In this document: positions 14,506 to 14,714 of the stretch, one piece after another
Position numbering within the stretch: position 1 is the stretch's first letter
Layout: each line of letters starts with the position of its first letter
From: DAOUAT01 sp964551735
Lineage (GTDB): Bacteria > Chloroflexota > Anaerolineae > CG2-30-64-16
DNA length: 14,714 bases
Direction of reading: 5' to 3'
Assembly: GCA_964551735.1 (NCBI GenBank)
Contig: CAZKEF010000077.1
Coordinates: 1 to 14,714 of the forward strand
The notes under the pieces: model-generated
Databases searched by the model: none
Told to the model about the DNA's origin: nothing
Seen by the model: only the letters and a program-made list of their open reading frames with translations
Translations under genes and position numbers: made by a program

Positions 14506-14714
14506 TCCCTTTTTGCCAAATATTAAGATACCAGCCCTCGATACATCCAGGGGGGCATTCTTTCTATTGGATTGCCGTTATATAAAGTTTTCATTCGTAA
14601 TCATAGACGTTAGGGATATGTGGATAATCAACCCTAGGTGTGGTTGCCCCCATCCCTATTGATACCGTTGGCTAATTGTTTGTTGCAGTTACGCCGCGAG
14701 TTGTTGTGTTGCGT
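14506..14714. other. Intergenic, AT-richer than the rest, with one DnaA-box-like site
   Basis: No protein gene or RNA gene is seen here. The sequence is visibly richer in A and T than the coding part of the window. It holds TGTGGATAA (14619-14627), the complement of the consensus DnaA box TTATCCACA. The site lies between the arms of a 7-bp inverted repeat (14611-14617 with 14652-14658). A single box is weak evidence for an origin or for DnaA control. Confidence 0.4.

Noticed and set aside
14189..14662. Plus-strand open frame of 157 codons at the right end
   Set aside because: It runs antisense to the RNA and across its promoter, has no ribosome site and has no recognisable motif.

Overview
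The window is a GC-rich, gene-dense stretch of bacterial chromosome. Gene content and style suggest the phylum Chloroflexota (Anaerolineae/Caldilineae-like). The hints are an alanine-rich repeat HlyD-type adaptor, a DUF4015-type secreted protein, a PEP-utilising dikinase without a pyruvate barrel, and a mix of leaderless and Shine-Dalgarno starts. The phylum is an inference; no rRNA or other taxonomic marker is present.

Left end (1-650): the 5' part of rarA runs off the edge. It is divergent from a small two-helix membrane protein (338-577). The two genes share a symmetric promoter region in which both predicted transcripts begin exactly at the ATG.

Central minus-strand cluster (8931 down to 648): a consensus sigma-70-type promoter (TTGACA, 17 nt, TATACT) stands before five co-directional genes. 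In order they encode an ABC ATPase, a double-FtsX permease, a lipoprotein membrane-fusion adaptor, a large ATP-grasp/phosphohistidine dikinase built like rifampicin phosphotransferase, and a diverged PlsY-like acyltransferase. Gaps are 80, 25, 22 and 13 nt. The first three form a MacB/LolCDE-like export machine. The last two look like enzymes that might make or modify its cargo, but that link is inferred.

Housekeeping segment (8981-10352): a SUI1/YciH-family protein is divergent from rsfS, the ribosomal silencing factor, which appears to start at CTG. ndk faces rsfS, with a stem-loop between them. 10385-11993: a CBS-domain pair protein and a class II-type histone-deacetylase-fold hydrolase are coupled by an overlapping stop/start and end at a strong hairpin. 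12031-14081: a secreted protein joins a DUF4015-type glycosidase-like barrel to a polysaccharide-deacetylase-like domain that has lost key metal ligands.

Right end (14082-14714): no convincing protein gene. On the minus strand there is a perfect consensus promoter, about 385 nt of sequence rich in nested helices, and a terminator hairpin. This is the signature of a stable structured RNA. I could not match it to RNase P RNA, tmRNA, SRP RNA, 6S RNA or a riboswitch, and it is the best candidate here for something undescribed.
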